From Thalassobellus sp050294475 (GTDB lineage Bacteria > Bacteroidota > Bacteroidia > Flavobacteriales > Flavobacteriaceae), in the NCBI GenBank assembly GCA_050294475.1, contig JBNKOE010000024.1, positions 248,001 through 312,000 of the forward strand: a DNA stretch of 64,000 nucleotides, written 5' to 3'. A model generated the notes under the pieces. That model searched no databases, had not been told where the DNA came from, and saw nothing but the letters and a program-made list of their open reading frames with translations. The position numbers were made by a program, and so were the translations under genes. This document shows positions 16,329-25,325 of the stretch, one piece after another (within the stretch, counting starts at the first letter, position 1; every line of letters starts with the position of its first letter).

Positions 16329-17546
16329 TTATTTCATATCACTTCCATCATAATCAGGATACAAGAATTTATTGTAAGGAAAACGTGTTACATGAATCTC
16401 ACGAACCTCATCATAAACTCGTTTTTTAAAATCTGCTAAATTCTGCTTATTTAATGCCGAAATAAATAAAGCGTTATTACCAACTTTACTCATCCAGGTA
16501 CTTTTCCATTCCTCTAAAGAGTAATGTCTTTCAGTACGTTCAGTTTCTAAATCATCATCATCAATATGTTCTTGCTTATAGGCATCAATTTTATTGAATA
16601 CCATAATAGTTGGCTTATCGCCACTTTCTATTTCTCCTAAAATTTTCTCAACAGAAGCAATATGTTCTTCAAAATTAGGATGCGAAATATCTACCACGTG
16701 TAATAATAAATCGGCTTCTCTAACCTCATCAAGTGTACTTTTAAAACTATCTACCAATTGTGTAGGTAATTTTCTAATAAAACCAACCGTATCACTCAAT
16801 AAAAATGGCAAGTTTTGAATAACAACTTTTCTAACCGTAGTATCTAAAGTTGCAAACAGTTTGTTTTCGGCAAACACTTCGCTTTTACTTATTACATTCA
16901 TTAAAGTAGACTTTCCAACGTTTGTATAACCTACTAAAGCAACACGTACCATTTTACCTCGGTTACCACGTTGTACAGCCATTTGCTTGTCAATAGTTTT
17001 AATACGTTCTTTTAATAGCGCAATTTTATCACGTACAATACGTCTATCTGTTTCAATTTCCGTTTCACCAGGACCGCGCATTCCAATTCCTCCTTTTTGA
17101 CGCTCAAGGTGAGTCCACATACCTCTTAATCGAGGTAATAAATATTCACATTGCGCCAATTCTACCTGAGTTCTTGCATAACTTGTTTGTGCGCGTTGTG
17201 CAAAAATATCGAGTATTAAATTAGTTCTATCTAAAACTTTAACATTAAGGATTTTGCTAATATTCCGTTCTTGTGCCGCTGATAATTCATCATCAAAAAT
17301 GGCTGTTCCAATATCATTTTCTTCAATAAACAAACGCACATCTTCCATTTTTCCTGTACCTATAAAGGTTTTAGGATTGGGCATGTCCATTTTTTGAGTA
17401 AAGCGTTTTATAGCATATCCACCAGCAGTGAATGTTAAAAACTCCAACTCATCTAAATATTCTTTAGATTTTTCTTCATCTTGTTCTTTAGTAATAACAC
17501 CTATTAAAACAGCGCGTTCTAAAGATAAATCTTTCTCTTCTATCAT
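16329..17546 (-). CDS. hflX: HflX GTPase, ribosome-associated
   Basis: HflX, a ribosome-splitting translational GTPase acting in stress, 405 residues. The N-terminal HflX domain includes the GIGMRGPGETEIETDRR block (153-169). The G domain has G1 GYTNVGKS at 206-213, G3 DTVGF at 252-256 and G4 NKID at 318-321. The gene is alone on the minus strand and converges on the YaiO-type gene without an obvious terminator. A TAACTTTG box upstream gives a likely promoter. Confidence 0.96.
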   Translation of the reverse strand: MIEEKDLSLERAVLIGVITKEQDEEKSKEYLDELEFLTFTAGGYAIKRFTQKMDMPNPKTFIGTGKMEDVRLFIEENDIGTAIFDDELSAAQERNISKILNVKVLDRTNLILDIFAQRAQTSYARTQVELAQCEYLLPRLRGMWTHLERQKGGIGMRGPGETEIETDRRIVRDKIALLKERIKTIDKQMAVQRGNRGKMVRVALVGYTNVGKSTLMNVISKSEVFAENKLFATLDTTVRKVVIQNLPFLLSDTVGFIRKLPTQLVDSFKSTLDEVREADLLLHVVDISHPNFEEHIASVEKILGEIESGDKPTIMVFNKIDAYKQEHIDDDDLETERTERHYSLEEWKSTWMSKVGNNALFISALNKQNLADFKKRVYDEVREIHVTRFPYNKFLYPDYDGSDMK

Positions 17547-17562
17547 ATAAATAAGTAATATG

Positions 17563-17570
17563 CAAAGTTA
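17563..17570 (-). promoter_or_regulatory. candidate -7 box for hflX
   Basis: Read on the minus strand this is TAACTTTG, a match to TAnnTTTG, 16 bases upstream of the hflX ATG. No clear -33 TTG accompanies it. Confidence 0.4.
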
Positions 17571-17608
17571 CATAATTGGAAGCGTTTTATTTTTAATATT
17601 TTTAAACC

Positions 17609-17616
17609 TATTTTTG
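17609..17616 (+). promoter_or_regulatory. candidate -7 box, close to a start codon
   Basis: TATTTTTG matches TAnnTTTG and ends only four bases before the ATG at 17621. If used, transcription would begin at or just inside the start codon, giving a nearly leaderless message. A -33 TTG at a proper distance is absent. Confidence 0.3.
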
Positions 17617-17620
17617 ATTT

Positions 17621-18589
17621 ATGACAGATACTTTTGAAGACATTCCAGTACGACACGATTTACAAACCATAGCTTTTTATAATATTGAAAATTTATTTGA
17701 TGTTTATGATGACAAACACACCAATGATAACGATTTTCTACCATCTTCAGTTAAAAAGTGGACACCTAAACGCTATGAAAATAAACTTAGAAAACTAAGC
17801 TTTGCAATTTCAAATATTGGAAGAAAAGAAACAGGTAAACACCCTGCTCTTGTTGGTTTAGCAGAAGTTGAAAATGCTAAAGTTATTGAAGACTTAATAC
17901 ACTATAAACATCTTGAAAATTATAATTACGGCTACGTACATTATAATTCTCCTGACGAACGTGGTATAGACGTGGCGCTTTTGTATGATAAAAATGCTTT
18001 TGAAGTACTTTACTCTGAACCTTTTACTATTGAACTAACAGATGATGATGGCTCACCTGATTATACCAGAGATATTTTACTTGTTACAGGTTTATTAGAT
18101 GGTGAAAAAATACACATACTTGTTAATCATTGGTCGTCTAGACGTGAAGGTGAAAAGGAAACCGAATTTAAACGTATTGCATCTTCTGATAAAGCTGGAG
18201 AAATAATTTCTAATTTACGATTTGAAGATGAACATGCTAAAATTATAGTGATGGGCGATTTTAACGACGACCCTTCCAGTAATAGTATTAAACGTTTAGT
18301 AGAAGGGTTTGATTTGTTTAATCCTATGGAAACCTTACGTTCTTATAATCGTGGAACCACCAACCACAATCGCCAGTGGAACTTATTTGACCAAATATTA
18401 ATTTCTACCAATTTTTTTAAAACCTCTAATAATTTATTTGAATATAATTCTGCCAATATTTTTGATGAAGATTTTCTAAAACTTTTCAATGGCAAATATA
18501 AAGGCACCCCTTTTAGAACTTATGTTGGTAAAAAATATAAAGGTGGCTATAGCGATCATTTTCCTGTATATGCTATTTTTAAAAAGTAG
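17621..18589 (+). CDS. EEP-family endonuclease/phosphatase, no signal peptide
   Basis: A 322-residue endonuclease/exonuclease/phosphatase-fold hydrolase. Catalytic features: N21 in FYNIENLF, E82 in GLAEVEN, H170 in LVNHW, D213/N215 in MGDFND, and D312/H313 in SDHFPVY. It lacks a signal peptide and so is probably cytoplasmic. It is clearly a paralogue of the secreted protein at 23547-24611, sharing the FDQI, SRR and final SDHFPVY blocks. Substrate (DNA, RNA or a small phosphoester) cannot be determined; nearby nuclease genes favour nucleic acid. Confidence 0.88.
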   Translation: MTDTFEDIPVRHDLQTIAFYNIENLFDVYDDKHTNDNDFLPSSVKKWTPKRYENKLRKLSFAISNIGRKETGKHPALVGLAEVENAKVIEDLIHYKHLENYNYGYVHYNSPDERGIDVALLYDKNAFEVLYSEPFTIELTDDDGSPDYTRDILLVTGLLDGEKIHILVNHWSSRREGEKETEFKRIASSDKAGEIISNLRFEDEHAKIIVMGDFNDDPSSNSIKRLVEGFDLFNPMETLRSYNRGTTNHNRQWNLFDQILISTNFFKTSNNLFEYNSANIFDEDFLKLFNGKYKGTPFRTYVGKKYKGGYSDHFPVYAIFKK

Positions 18590-18717
18590 TTCGTTAATTA
18601 AAAAGGAACTTTGTTATGTGATGTTGAAAATGAGATGAAATTGAAACATTGCATAAAATTATTGTAATTCCTTTTATGTAATTTCTTCTAAGACTTAAAA
18701 GACAATCAGATACATCA

Positions 18718-18737
18718 AAAAAAATCTGCTTAAGCAG
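18718..18737 (-). terminator. weak candidate terminator for the small membrane protein
   Basis: On the minus strand the perfect palindrome CTGCTTAAGCAG (18726-18737), overlapping the stop codon region, is followed by a run of eight Ts. The stem is only 4 bp with a TTAA loop, so the call is weak. Confidence 0.35.
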
Positions 18738-19110
18738 CCATAGAAACCAAATAAACCAATCCTAAAACAAAAATAGGTAGCAAGAATAACAACCAAATAT
18801 TATATAAATTTGATTTCTTCTTTTTATTCATTTTGCTATTAATCATCATACGGCGTTTGCCTGTATATAACAGCCAGTTTTTAAAGCACACAAATCCTGC
18901 AACTAAAACAAATGTAATCCACGCTTTTTCTTGAGACATCGTACTCACATTCATTTGTCTAAAAAACCCAGAAAAGAAAACACCTAAAAGTAATAACAAA
19001 GTACATTGTAAAACGGATACATACACTATAGCAATACTATTTGATTTTTGCTTGTATTTCGGTTTGAAATATGAAAATACATTGTAAAAAAGGATGTCGA
19101 ATGCGTTCAT
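18730..19110 (-). CDS. small membrane protein of unknown function
   Basis: A 126-residue protein that I do not recognise. It has three hydrophobic helices (about 25-50, 63-82 and 102-124) and a very basic loop, RRMMINSKMNKKKK, between the second and third, which should face the cytoplasm. The next gene upstream on the same strand ends 48 bases away, and it converges on the EEP-type gene at its other end. Coding is likely from its clean length and composition. Confidence 0.7.
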   Translation of the reverse strand: MNAFDILFYNVFSYFKPKYKQKSNSIAIVYVSVLQCTLLLLLGVFFSGFFRQMNVSTMSQEKAWITFVLVAGFVCFKNWLLYTGKRRMMINSKMNKKKKSNLYNIWLLFLLPIFVLGLVYLVSMAA

Positions 19111-19158
19111 TTAGTTAGTTTACGGCGAAAATACTATTAAAATTAATAAGGTTTATTA

Positions 19159-20604
19159 TCATTCTAAATAATCAACACTAACTTCATCTAACTCATAAAC
19201 CCCATCAAAAGTATCTTGTCCGCTACCTGTAAATTTAAAAGCGACATGCATCGTTCCTGTAGCACAAGACAAATCAACGGTTCCTGAATTAAACCAAGGT
19301 ACAAACGAATCAGAATCCTTTACCACATAAGCATCAGAAAGCACGCCCCAAGTTGCTGTTGTTATATTTTCTTCATCCCCATCCCAATCCAACGAATACA
19401 AGACTTCCATAAAACTACTATCGGCTAAACTATTTGACGTTTTAAAACGAAGTGTAACACCATTATAACTATCTAAATTAATAGCAGGTGTTATTAACCA
19501 ACCTATATTGCTGTCATCACCAGAACTAGCTGCTTGGAATCTAGCAGAACGACCTAAGGACGCATTAGAACTTGTAGACGAAAACCCTTCCCATGCTTCG
19601 GTTCCAGCTTCTATATAATTTGTCCAACCTTCAATTACTATAGGCTTATTATTTTTTTGAGATTCAAAATCTTCATAAAACAAATTACCTGTTCCTATGC
19701 TAGAGGCTAATCCGCAATTTAATTCTATAGGGTCGCAACGTTCATTACTATCAAAATTAACATCTGTGATACTATTTATAATAATCACATTAAAATTATC
19801 TCCAAAATCTCTACTAAAAACACCTGTAATAGATCCTTTTCCTTGTGGTACAATAACCGATTTAAAATCTGAAAACGTACTGGTTTGCATTAGTATAGAT
19901 ACTCCAGAATCACAACTTTCTAAAGTACGTAATCCATCATACTCATCTATAGATTCGCTAGCACAAGAAGCTCCTAACTCAAATCTATTAAGTTGCATGT
20001 TGTCTAGCTGTATTAAAGTATTTAAATCGGCATTCGTTAAATTTTCTGGACTTACTACTTTCGGAATTATGGTAGCGACTTCATTAGTTCTTATAATAAT
20101 ATCACGGTACTCGGCTGCTTGAATTTGTTTTACATTTACTTCATTACCTTTTCCTAAGGTTATTACGCCATTTGATTCGCCAATAGTTAAACCTGCTAAT
20201 TTTATATATACTTTTCTTCCAAATTCATAAGTATCAGATAAACTACTCACATTAATATCTACTTTTATTCCTAATCTTGGGTCGGCATCGGTAGTGCTAT
20301 CATCTATTTTATTTTGAATAATAAGTTCTTCAAAAAAGTTTCCTGCGACATCACTAGAAACTACGTAACCTTCTATATATAAATCTTCATCGTCATAAAT
20401 TCTAGCAATTAAGTCACCATTATTTACAGCCTGCTTATATCTTTGATGTATGGCTCTAAATGTGGTTAATTTACTATCTGGAATACTTATATTATTTGAA
20501 TCATTTGGCAATGGAATATTGTAATCACCATCATCTATACAAGAGACCATTATTGAAATTGAGAAAAGAATGAATAAATTATTAATATGCTTTAACTGTT
20601 TCAT
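19159..20604 (-). CDS. DUF5689 surface lipoprotein with choice-of-anchor J domain
   Basis: A 481-residue lipoprotein, lipobox MVSC with Cys22. Residues about 40-270 match DUF5689, seen in RAIHQRYKQA, DDEDLYIEGYVVSSDVAGNF and ELIIQN. The C-terminal part (about 305-481) is a beta-sandwich of the choice-of-anchor J kind, with FYEDFES, GWLITPAINLDSY and VDYLE at the end. It starts 13 bases after the TonB receptor stop, so the pair form a SusC/SusD-like receptor and lipoprotein unit. DUF5689 proteins are repeatedly found with EEP nucleases, which are present on both sides here. Confidence 0.87.
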   Translation of the reverse strand: MKQLKHINNLFILFSISIMVSCIDDGDYNIPLPNDSNNISIPDSKLTTFRAIHQRYKQAVNNGDLIARIYDDEDLYIEGYVVSSDVAGNFFEELIIQNKIDDSTTDADPRLGIKVDINVSSLSDTYEFGRKVYIKLAGLTIGESNGVITLGKGNEVNVKQIQAAEYRDIIIRTNEVATIIPKVVSPENLTNADLNTLIQLDNMQLNRFELGASCASESIDEYDGLRTLESCDSGVSILMQTSTFSDFKSVIVPQGKGSITGVFSRDFGDNFNVIIINSITDVNFDSNERCDPIELNCGLASSIGTGNLFYEDFESQKNNKPIVIEGWTNYIEAGTEAWEGFSSTSSNASLGRSARFQAASSGDDSNIGWLITPAINLDSYNGVTLRFKTSNSLADSSFMEVLYSLDWDGDEENITTATWGVLSDAYVVKDSDSFVPWFNSGTVDLSCATGTMHVAFKFTGSGQDTFDGVYELDEVSVDYLE

Positions 20605-20617
20605 CTTTTTATTTTTT

Positions 20618-23425
20618 TTAAAATCTTACATTCAAATTAAGGAAATAGGTAGCTCCTCGCCCGTACCAATATTTAGATCCAAACACAGGTTTATCAAGTG
20701 ATTTATCATCTCGTAATTGCCTGTAATTAGCATTCCTACCTTGTTCGAAACCACCTGTTTTATAAACCTCATCTAACAAATTATTCACACTTACAAAAAG
20801 GCCTATATAATTACCACCAACTAACCACGATTTTCCTCCTGTTAAGTTTACAGACATATAATTATCAAATACCTCTTGTTTTAAAAGCTCTCTGGCTATG
20901 GTTTCGTCATAATCTATAAAAGGCTGTCCATCAATATCTTTATAAAAATTGTTAGTTCGGGTTAAAGGACTAATGTCTACATATGTTTTATTGAAAAAAT
21001 TGGCTGTGGCACCAAACCACCAATAATCGGGATCGCGATACTCAAAACCAACTGAATATGCTTGATGTGGCCCTACTGCTAACTTATAATCTTTTAAATA
21101 TGATTTCCCTAAATACACATTTTCGAACCGATCTGAAGACAGATATAAATTGGGATTATTAGCATAGGTATATTGCCCATAAGCTAATGCTCCCTTCAAT
21201 TTAATGGTCGTTATAACCTGTGCTTCAATACCTAATTCGGCTCCTACATGATTTTTGTCAACGCCTTGTAAAATTTCTTGAATAAACTCGGTATCATCAT
21301 TTCCAGATTGTTGCGTACCCGATTCTGCAATAATATTTCCAATACCATCGGCGAAGAAAAATGAAATTTCGTTAGCATCTTTCAACTTAGTATAAAACCC
21401 AGTTAATTTTGCGTTTATAGTTTCTGAACGATATATATAACTCGCATCAAAAGATATTATTTTTTCTTCAGTAATATTGGGTACGATGTTATTATTATAT
21501 CTAGAATTTGAGTAACTATTTCTAATAGAAGGTGCTTTAGAAATATAACCCGAATTAACATCTATAAAATGTTTTCCAGATATTTTATAAGTTACACCTG
21601 CTTTTGCTCCAATTCCCAAAAAAGATAAATTTTCACCCTTACCAAATGAGTTATTTGCAAACGATTCATTTTGAAACAAACCTTCTCTTTGATATTGTGT
21701 GTTTGTAATATTTGCAGACCCATAAAAATCGACTTTATTATATTTAAACTGTACTTGTGCATAACCTGAAAGTACATTAGCAAACATATTATAACTGTAA
21801 CCATAAGTGTCGCCTACTTTTGCAATAAAATTTGGGTTTTGTAAATTAAACTGAACACCGTCAAAACTATCTACATTTAAAAACCCAGTTCCTCCTAATA
21901 AGTCTAAAACCTTAGCATAATTTTTAGATTTTAAAGATTTGTAATTTACAGCTACATTAAATAATAGATGGTCATTTATATCATTTATATAAACTGTGTT
22001 TATAGATAATTGCTTATCATCTACCCTATCTTGATACAACATATAAGTTGCATTTCTTCCCTGCGATGTCTTAATTATATTGGCATCGTATAATTGTTGC
22101 CAATTAAGCTGACCGTTATTTAAAAACTCTTGTTGTGCTTGGTAAGCAAAACCCAAATCGTTCGGAAAATTCCGTTCAAAATAGCTTGGTAATTTTTGGT
22201 AATAACTTGGGCTTGGGTTTGTGCCTCCACTTTCAAAAGTATCTTGTCCATCATTTGTGGTTACTAAATTTGCGCCACCGTAAGCCAATCGGCTATTCCC
22301 AAAATTCCCGAATTGATAACCTATATTAGTGCTTAATGATGATTTTGTATTTAGGTTCCAATAATGATTCAGCATCACAATGGGTTCTACAACTTCTTTA
22401 ATACGTGAATTTCGTTTTTTGCCATCTTGATAGCCCCAATATTCATTATACCTAATACCTTTTAAATCATAAACTTCTTGGGTATTAGCAGACGATTTTC
22501 CACGCTTATTAGGCGCATAAATTCCTGTAAAACTTAAACTGTGTTTTTCGTTGAATTTTTTTTCCGCGGAAGCGAATAAAGAATTAGAATCGTAAGATGT
22601 TGCATCTTGATAGCCTTCATTCCCCCAACGGCGACCTAAAGACAATGTATACGCCCAACCACTTTTTAAAAGACCCGAGGCATAGGTTGCCATAACTCTA
22701 TTTGAATAACTTCTATTTGAAGACGAATATGTAATACCTCCTCCAGATTTCATCTGGGAAGCTCTCGTATTAATGTTTATTGTTCCTAAAATACCTCCAA
22801 AATTATAGTTTGATGGTATTAAACCTAAGGTTAGTTCTTGATTACGCAAAACGTCATTCATACCTCCCCAATTGCTCCATTGTGGGCGACCATTATAAAT
22901 TTTGTTCATTTCAATGCCATTAATTAAAACAGAACTATTATCTGAATCTAACCCACGAACCCTAAAAAAAGATGAACTGAATTCGAATGCTGCGGTGCGT
23001 TGAAAAATATCTAAAGACGATGAAAGTAAGCCAGAAATATTACCATAGCCACTTTCGTCTCCATCTAATTCATCATCGGTTAAGGTAATAGTAAATAAGT
23101 CTTGAGAAGACGTTACTATTTCTAAAGTCATGCCTGTAATATTAACAGTTTCTCCTTCATTTACAATTATAGGATATCGTTTAGTAAGGTACCCTAACTT
23201 AGAAATTTTTAAAACCTGTTCGCCTAAAGGAACATTTTTAATAAATTTAAATTCGCCCAATTCATTGGTTAATTGTATTTGCTTAGTCTCCTCAATAGTA
23301 ATTGTAACATTTGATATAGGCTGAAAAGAATCGCCATCAAGAACACTGCCATTAATTAAGGTTTCTTGTGAACTAACAATAATTGTAACCCCAAAAAATA
23401 ATAGACACAATAAAAACTTCTTCAT
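20618..23425 (-). CDS. TonB-dependent receptor with carboxypeptidase-like domain
   Basis: SusC-like outer-membrane receptor, about 935 residues from the ATG at 23425; an in-frame TTG at 23440 is less likely. Signal peptide (MKKFLLCLLFFGVTIIVSSQ), a CarboxypepD-like regulatory domain (about 20-105), a plug (about 115-225) with RVRGLDSDNSSVLINGIEMN, and a barrel ending in FLNLNVRF. There is no PTH-type STN domain. It is followed at 13 bases by the DUF5689 lipoprotein. The substrate is unknown; nuclease neighbours suggest nucleic-acid fragments or phosphate compounds. Confidence 0.92.
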   Translation of the reverse strand: MKKFLLCLLFFGVTIIVSSQETLINGSVLDGDSFQPISNVTITIEETKQIQLTNELGEFKFIKNVPLGEQVLKISKLGYLTKRYPIIVNEGETVNITGMTLEIVTSSQDLFTITLTDDELDGDESGYGNISGLLSSSLDIFQRTAAFEFSSSFFRVRGLDSDNSSVLINGIEMNKIYNGRPQWSNWGGMNDVLRNQELTLGLIPSNYNFGGILGTININTRASQMKSGGGITYSSSNRSYSNRVMATYASGLLKSGWAYTLSLGRRWGNEGYQDATSYDSNSLFASAEKKFNEKHSLSFTGIYAPNKRGKSSANTQEVYDLKGIRYNEYWGYQDGKKRNSRIKEVVEPIVMLNHYWNLNTKSSLSTNIGYQFGNFGNSRLAYGGANLVTTNDGQDTFESGGTNPSPSYYQKLPSYFERNFPNDLGFAYQAQQEFLNNGQLNWQQLYDANIIKTSQGRNATYMLYQDRVDDKQLSINTVYINDINDHLLFNVAVNYKSLKSKNYAKVLDLLGGTGFLNVDSFDGVQFNLQNPNFIAKVGDTYGYSYNMFANVLSGYAQVQFKYNKVDFYGSANITNTQYQREGLFQNESFANNSFGKGENLSFLGIGAKAGVTYKISGKHFIDVNSGYISKAPSIRNSYSNSRYNNNIVPNITEEKIISFDASYIYRSETINAKLTGFYTKLKDANEISFFFADGIGNIIAESGTQQSGNDDTEFIQEILQGVDKNHVGAELGIEAQVITTIKLKGALAYGQYTYANNPNLYLSSDRFENVYLGKSYLKDYKLAVGPHQAYSVGFEYRDPDYWWFGATANFFNKTYVDISPLTRTNNFYKDIDGQPFIDYDETIARELLKQEVFDNYMSVNLTGGKSWLVGGNYIGLFVSVNNLLDEVYKTGGFEQGRNANYRQLRDDKSLDKPVFGSKYWYGRGATYFLNLNVRF

Positions 23426-23546
23426 ACTAAATTTAAACAAAAACTGTTAGAATAAGAGATTTAAAAAGCAAGAAATAAAAATATATAACGTGGATTTTAA
23501 CTTATATTGTATTATAGCAACTATATTAAACCCTTATTTTATAAAA

Positions 23547-24611
23547 ATGAACTATCTCAAATTCTATATTATCTGTTTCCTTTTATTTGTATTTATTAAC
23601 ACAAATGCACAAGAAAAAAAGTTTAAAATCCACACCATTGCCTTCTACAATTTAGAAAATCTATTTGATACCATTAATGATCCAAATAAATTAGATGAAC
23701 ACAGTCCAATGATGGAACTCAAAAGAAACAGAAGTGATATTTACAAAAAGAAACTAAAAAATATGGCGCGTGTTATATCTGAAATTGGTTTAGATATTAC
23801 TAAAAATTCGCCTGCAATAATTGGTGTTGCCGAAATAGAAAACAAACAAGTACTTAATGATTTAGTAAACGATTCCTTATTATTAGAAAAAAAATATGGC
23901 ATTATTCATTTTGATTCTCCTGATGCTAGAGGTATTGATGTTGCGTTACTGTATCAAAAAAAAATATTTGCACCCATAACAACTAGTAAACATGTATTAA
24001 AAATTTATAATAACAACTCAAAAAAACGTGTTTATACCAGAGACCAATTATTGGTTAGTGGAAATTTAGATGGTGAACTTATTCATGTAATTGTAAACCA
24101 TTGGCCATCTCGTCGTGGTGGTGAAGAACGAAGCAGAACAAAACGTGTTGCTGCTGCTAAAATTAGCAAACACTTAGTTGATTCCTTACAAACAATAAAC
24201 CCATACGCTAAAATTTTTATTATGGGTGATTTAAACGATAATCCAACAAATAAAAGTGTAAAAGATGTTTTAAAAGCTAAAAGAAATAAAAGAAAAGTAG
24301 GATTAAAAGGCATTTATAACCCTTATGAGAACTTCTTTAAAAACGGATTAGGAACGACTGCTTATAGAGATTCTTGGAGCTTATTCGATCAAATTATGTT
24401 TACCAAACCTTTACTAGAAAAAGACTATTCATCTTTTAGATATTATAAAGCTGGTATTTTTAACAAAAACTATCTAATAACTAATACTGGAAAATATAAA
24501 GGTTACCCACGCAGAAGTTGGTCTAATGGTGGGTTTGACAATGGCTTTAGCGACCATTTTCCTGTTTATGTATTTGTGATAAAAGAAGTTCCTTCTCTCC
24601 CTAAAAACTAA
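23547..24611 (+). CDS. secreted EEP-family nuclease/phosphatase
   Basis: A 354-residue protein from the ATG at 23547, chosen because it begins a good signal peptide (MNYLKFYIICFLLFVFINTN then AQ); an upstream in-frame start at 23490 would add 19 residues with no sense. EEP motifs: AFYNLENLF, GVAEIEN, IVNHWPSRRGG, MGDLNDNP and SDHFPVYVF. It is the exported paralogue of the EEP protein at 17621-18589. It is divergent from the TonB receptor and DUF5689 pair, so periplasmic or extracellular DNA or RNA processing in support of uptake is a reasonable guess. Confidence 0.88.
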   Translation: MNYLKFYIICFLLFVFINTNAQEKKFKIHTIAFYNLENLFDTINDPNKLDEHSPMMELKRNRSDIYKKKLKNMARVISEIGLDITKNSPAIIGVAEIENKQVLNDLVNDSLLLEKKYGIIHFDSPDARGIDVALLYQKKIFAPITTSKHVLKIYNNNSKKRVYTRDQLLVSGNLDGELIHVIVNHWPSRRGGEERSRTKRVAAAKISKHLVDSLQTINPYAKIFIMGDLNDNPTNKSVKDVLKAKRNKRKVGLKGIYNPYENFFKNGLGTTAYRDSWSLFDQIMFTKPLLEKDYSSFRYYKAGIFNKNYLITNTGKYKGYPRRSWSNGGFDNGFSDHFPVYVFVIKEVPSLPKN

Positions 24612-24630
24612 TACTTAATTAGTTTCAAAA

Positions 24631-25065
24631 TTACATCCAAGTACTCCAAGGAATTCTAGATAATAACAACACTAAAGCTATAGAATAAAAAATAGCAATG
24701 GTTTTTAACTTTACAAGAGATGTTAATTTCTTTTTATGCTTTGAATATCCAATAGTAATTAATGCTACTGCAATAATATTTACAAATGGATGCTCTATAA
24801 GATATAATCTAGCAATAGAATTACTCATAACACCACCACCTAATTCACTCCATAATTCAAATCGAGGAGAAACAAAATAAAGTATCAACCCTATTAACAA
24901 TTGAATATGAGATACTATTAGAGTGAACAACGATATTCTAAAATCTTTAGCTTCGTATTCTTTATCTCCAAAGGTTTTAATTAAAGCATTAACAACAGCA
25001 ACAATTAAAATAAAAAGCACTAAATATGCCCAATATGAATGAACTGATAATATGGTTTCGTACAT
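24631..25065 (-). CDS. four-helix membrane protein with conserved-looking histidines
   Basis: A 144-residue integral membrane protein with four hydrophobic helices (about 10-28, 45-66, 88-104 and 120-138). Histidines at 9 (VHSYW), in VSHIQLL, in EHPFVN and in SKHKKK fall near helix ends, a pattern reminiscent of small haem-binding membrane proteins; relatives in Flavobacteriaceae are often loosely labelled cytochrome b. This is inference only. It is the only gene on its strand here, converging on the secreted EEP gene with a 19-base gap. Confidence 0.75.
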   Translation of the reverse strand: MYETILSVHSYWAYLVLFILIVAVVNALIKTFGDKEYEAKDFRISLFTLIVSHIQLLIGLILYFVSPRFELWSELGGGVMSNSIARLYLIEHPFVNIIAVALITIGYSKHKKKLTSLVKLKTIAIFYSIALVLLLSRIPWSTWM

Positions 25066-25091
25066 GAATACTATTTTTTAATTTATAATAG

Positions 25092-25099
25092 CAAATGTA
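25092..25099 (-). promoter_or_regulatory. candidate -7 box for the four-helix membrane protein
   Basis: Minus-strand TACATTTG fits TAnnTTTG, 26 bases before the ATG at 25065. The nearest upstream TTG gives a 14-base spacer, shorter than usual. Confidence 0.4.
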
Positions 25100-25116
25100 A
25101 TAATTTAAAAGTACAA

Positions 25117-25143
25117 AAAAACCGCTTCAAACGAAGCGGTTTT
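25117..25143 (-). terminator. strong hairpin terminator upstream of a divergent pair
   Basis: Stem AAACCGCTTC (25119-25128) with GAAGCGGTTT (25133-25142) and AAAC loop. The T run is longer on the minus strand, so it points leftward. It lies upstream of the gene at 24631-25065, where no known transcript needs ending; see the separate finding. Confidence 0.75.
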
Positions 25144-25288
25144 GAAATTTACTATAAAGTTGCAATATTATTCGTGTGTATTTTTAGCTTTTTTACTACA
25201 TCAATAAACTATAGCTAAACCTAGATTATTATTACGTTAAGAGTCCATAATTATTTTAAATAATTAATTAATTTCAAGATATAAACAA

Positions 25289-25296
25289 TAAATTTG
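25289..25296 (+). promoter_or_regulatory. candidate -7 box for the secreted endonuclease
   Basis: TAAATTTG fits TAnnTTTG and lies 29 bases before the ATG at 25326. No matching -33 TTG is visible. Confidence 0.4.
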
Positions 25297-25325
25297 TAAT
25301 AACTACTAATTCAAAGTTACTTTTT

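Noticed and set aside
19697..20122. Open frame of 141 codons on the plus strand
   Set aside because: Antisense to the DUF5689 lipoprotein gene; composition is that of a complementary-strand shadow.
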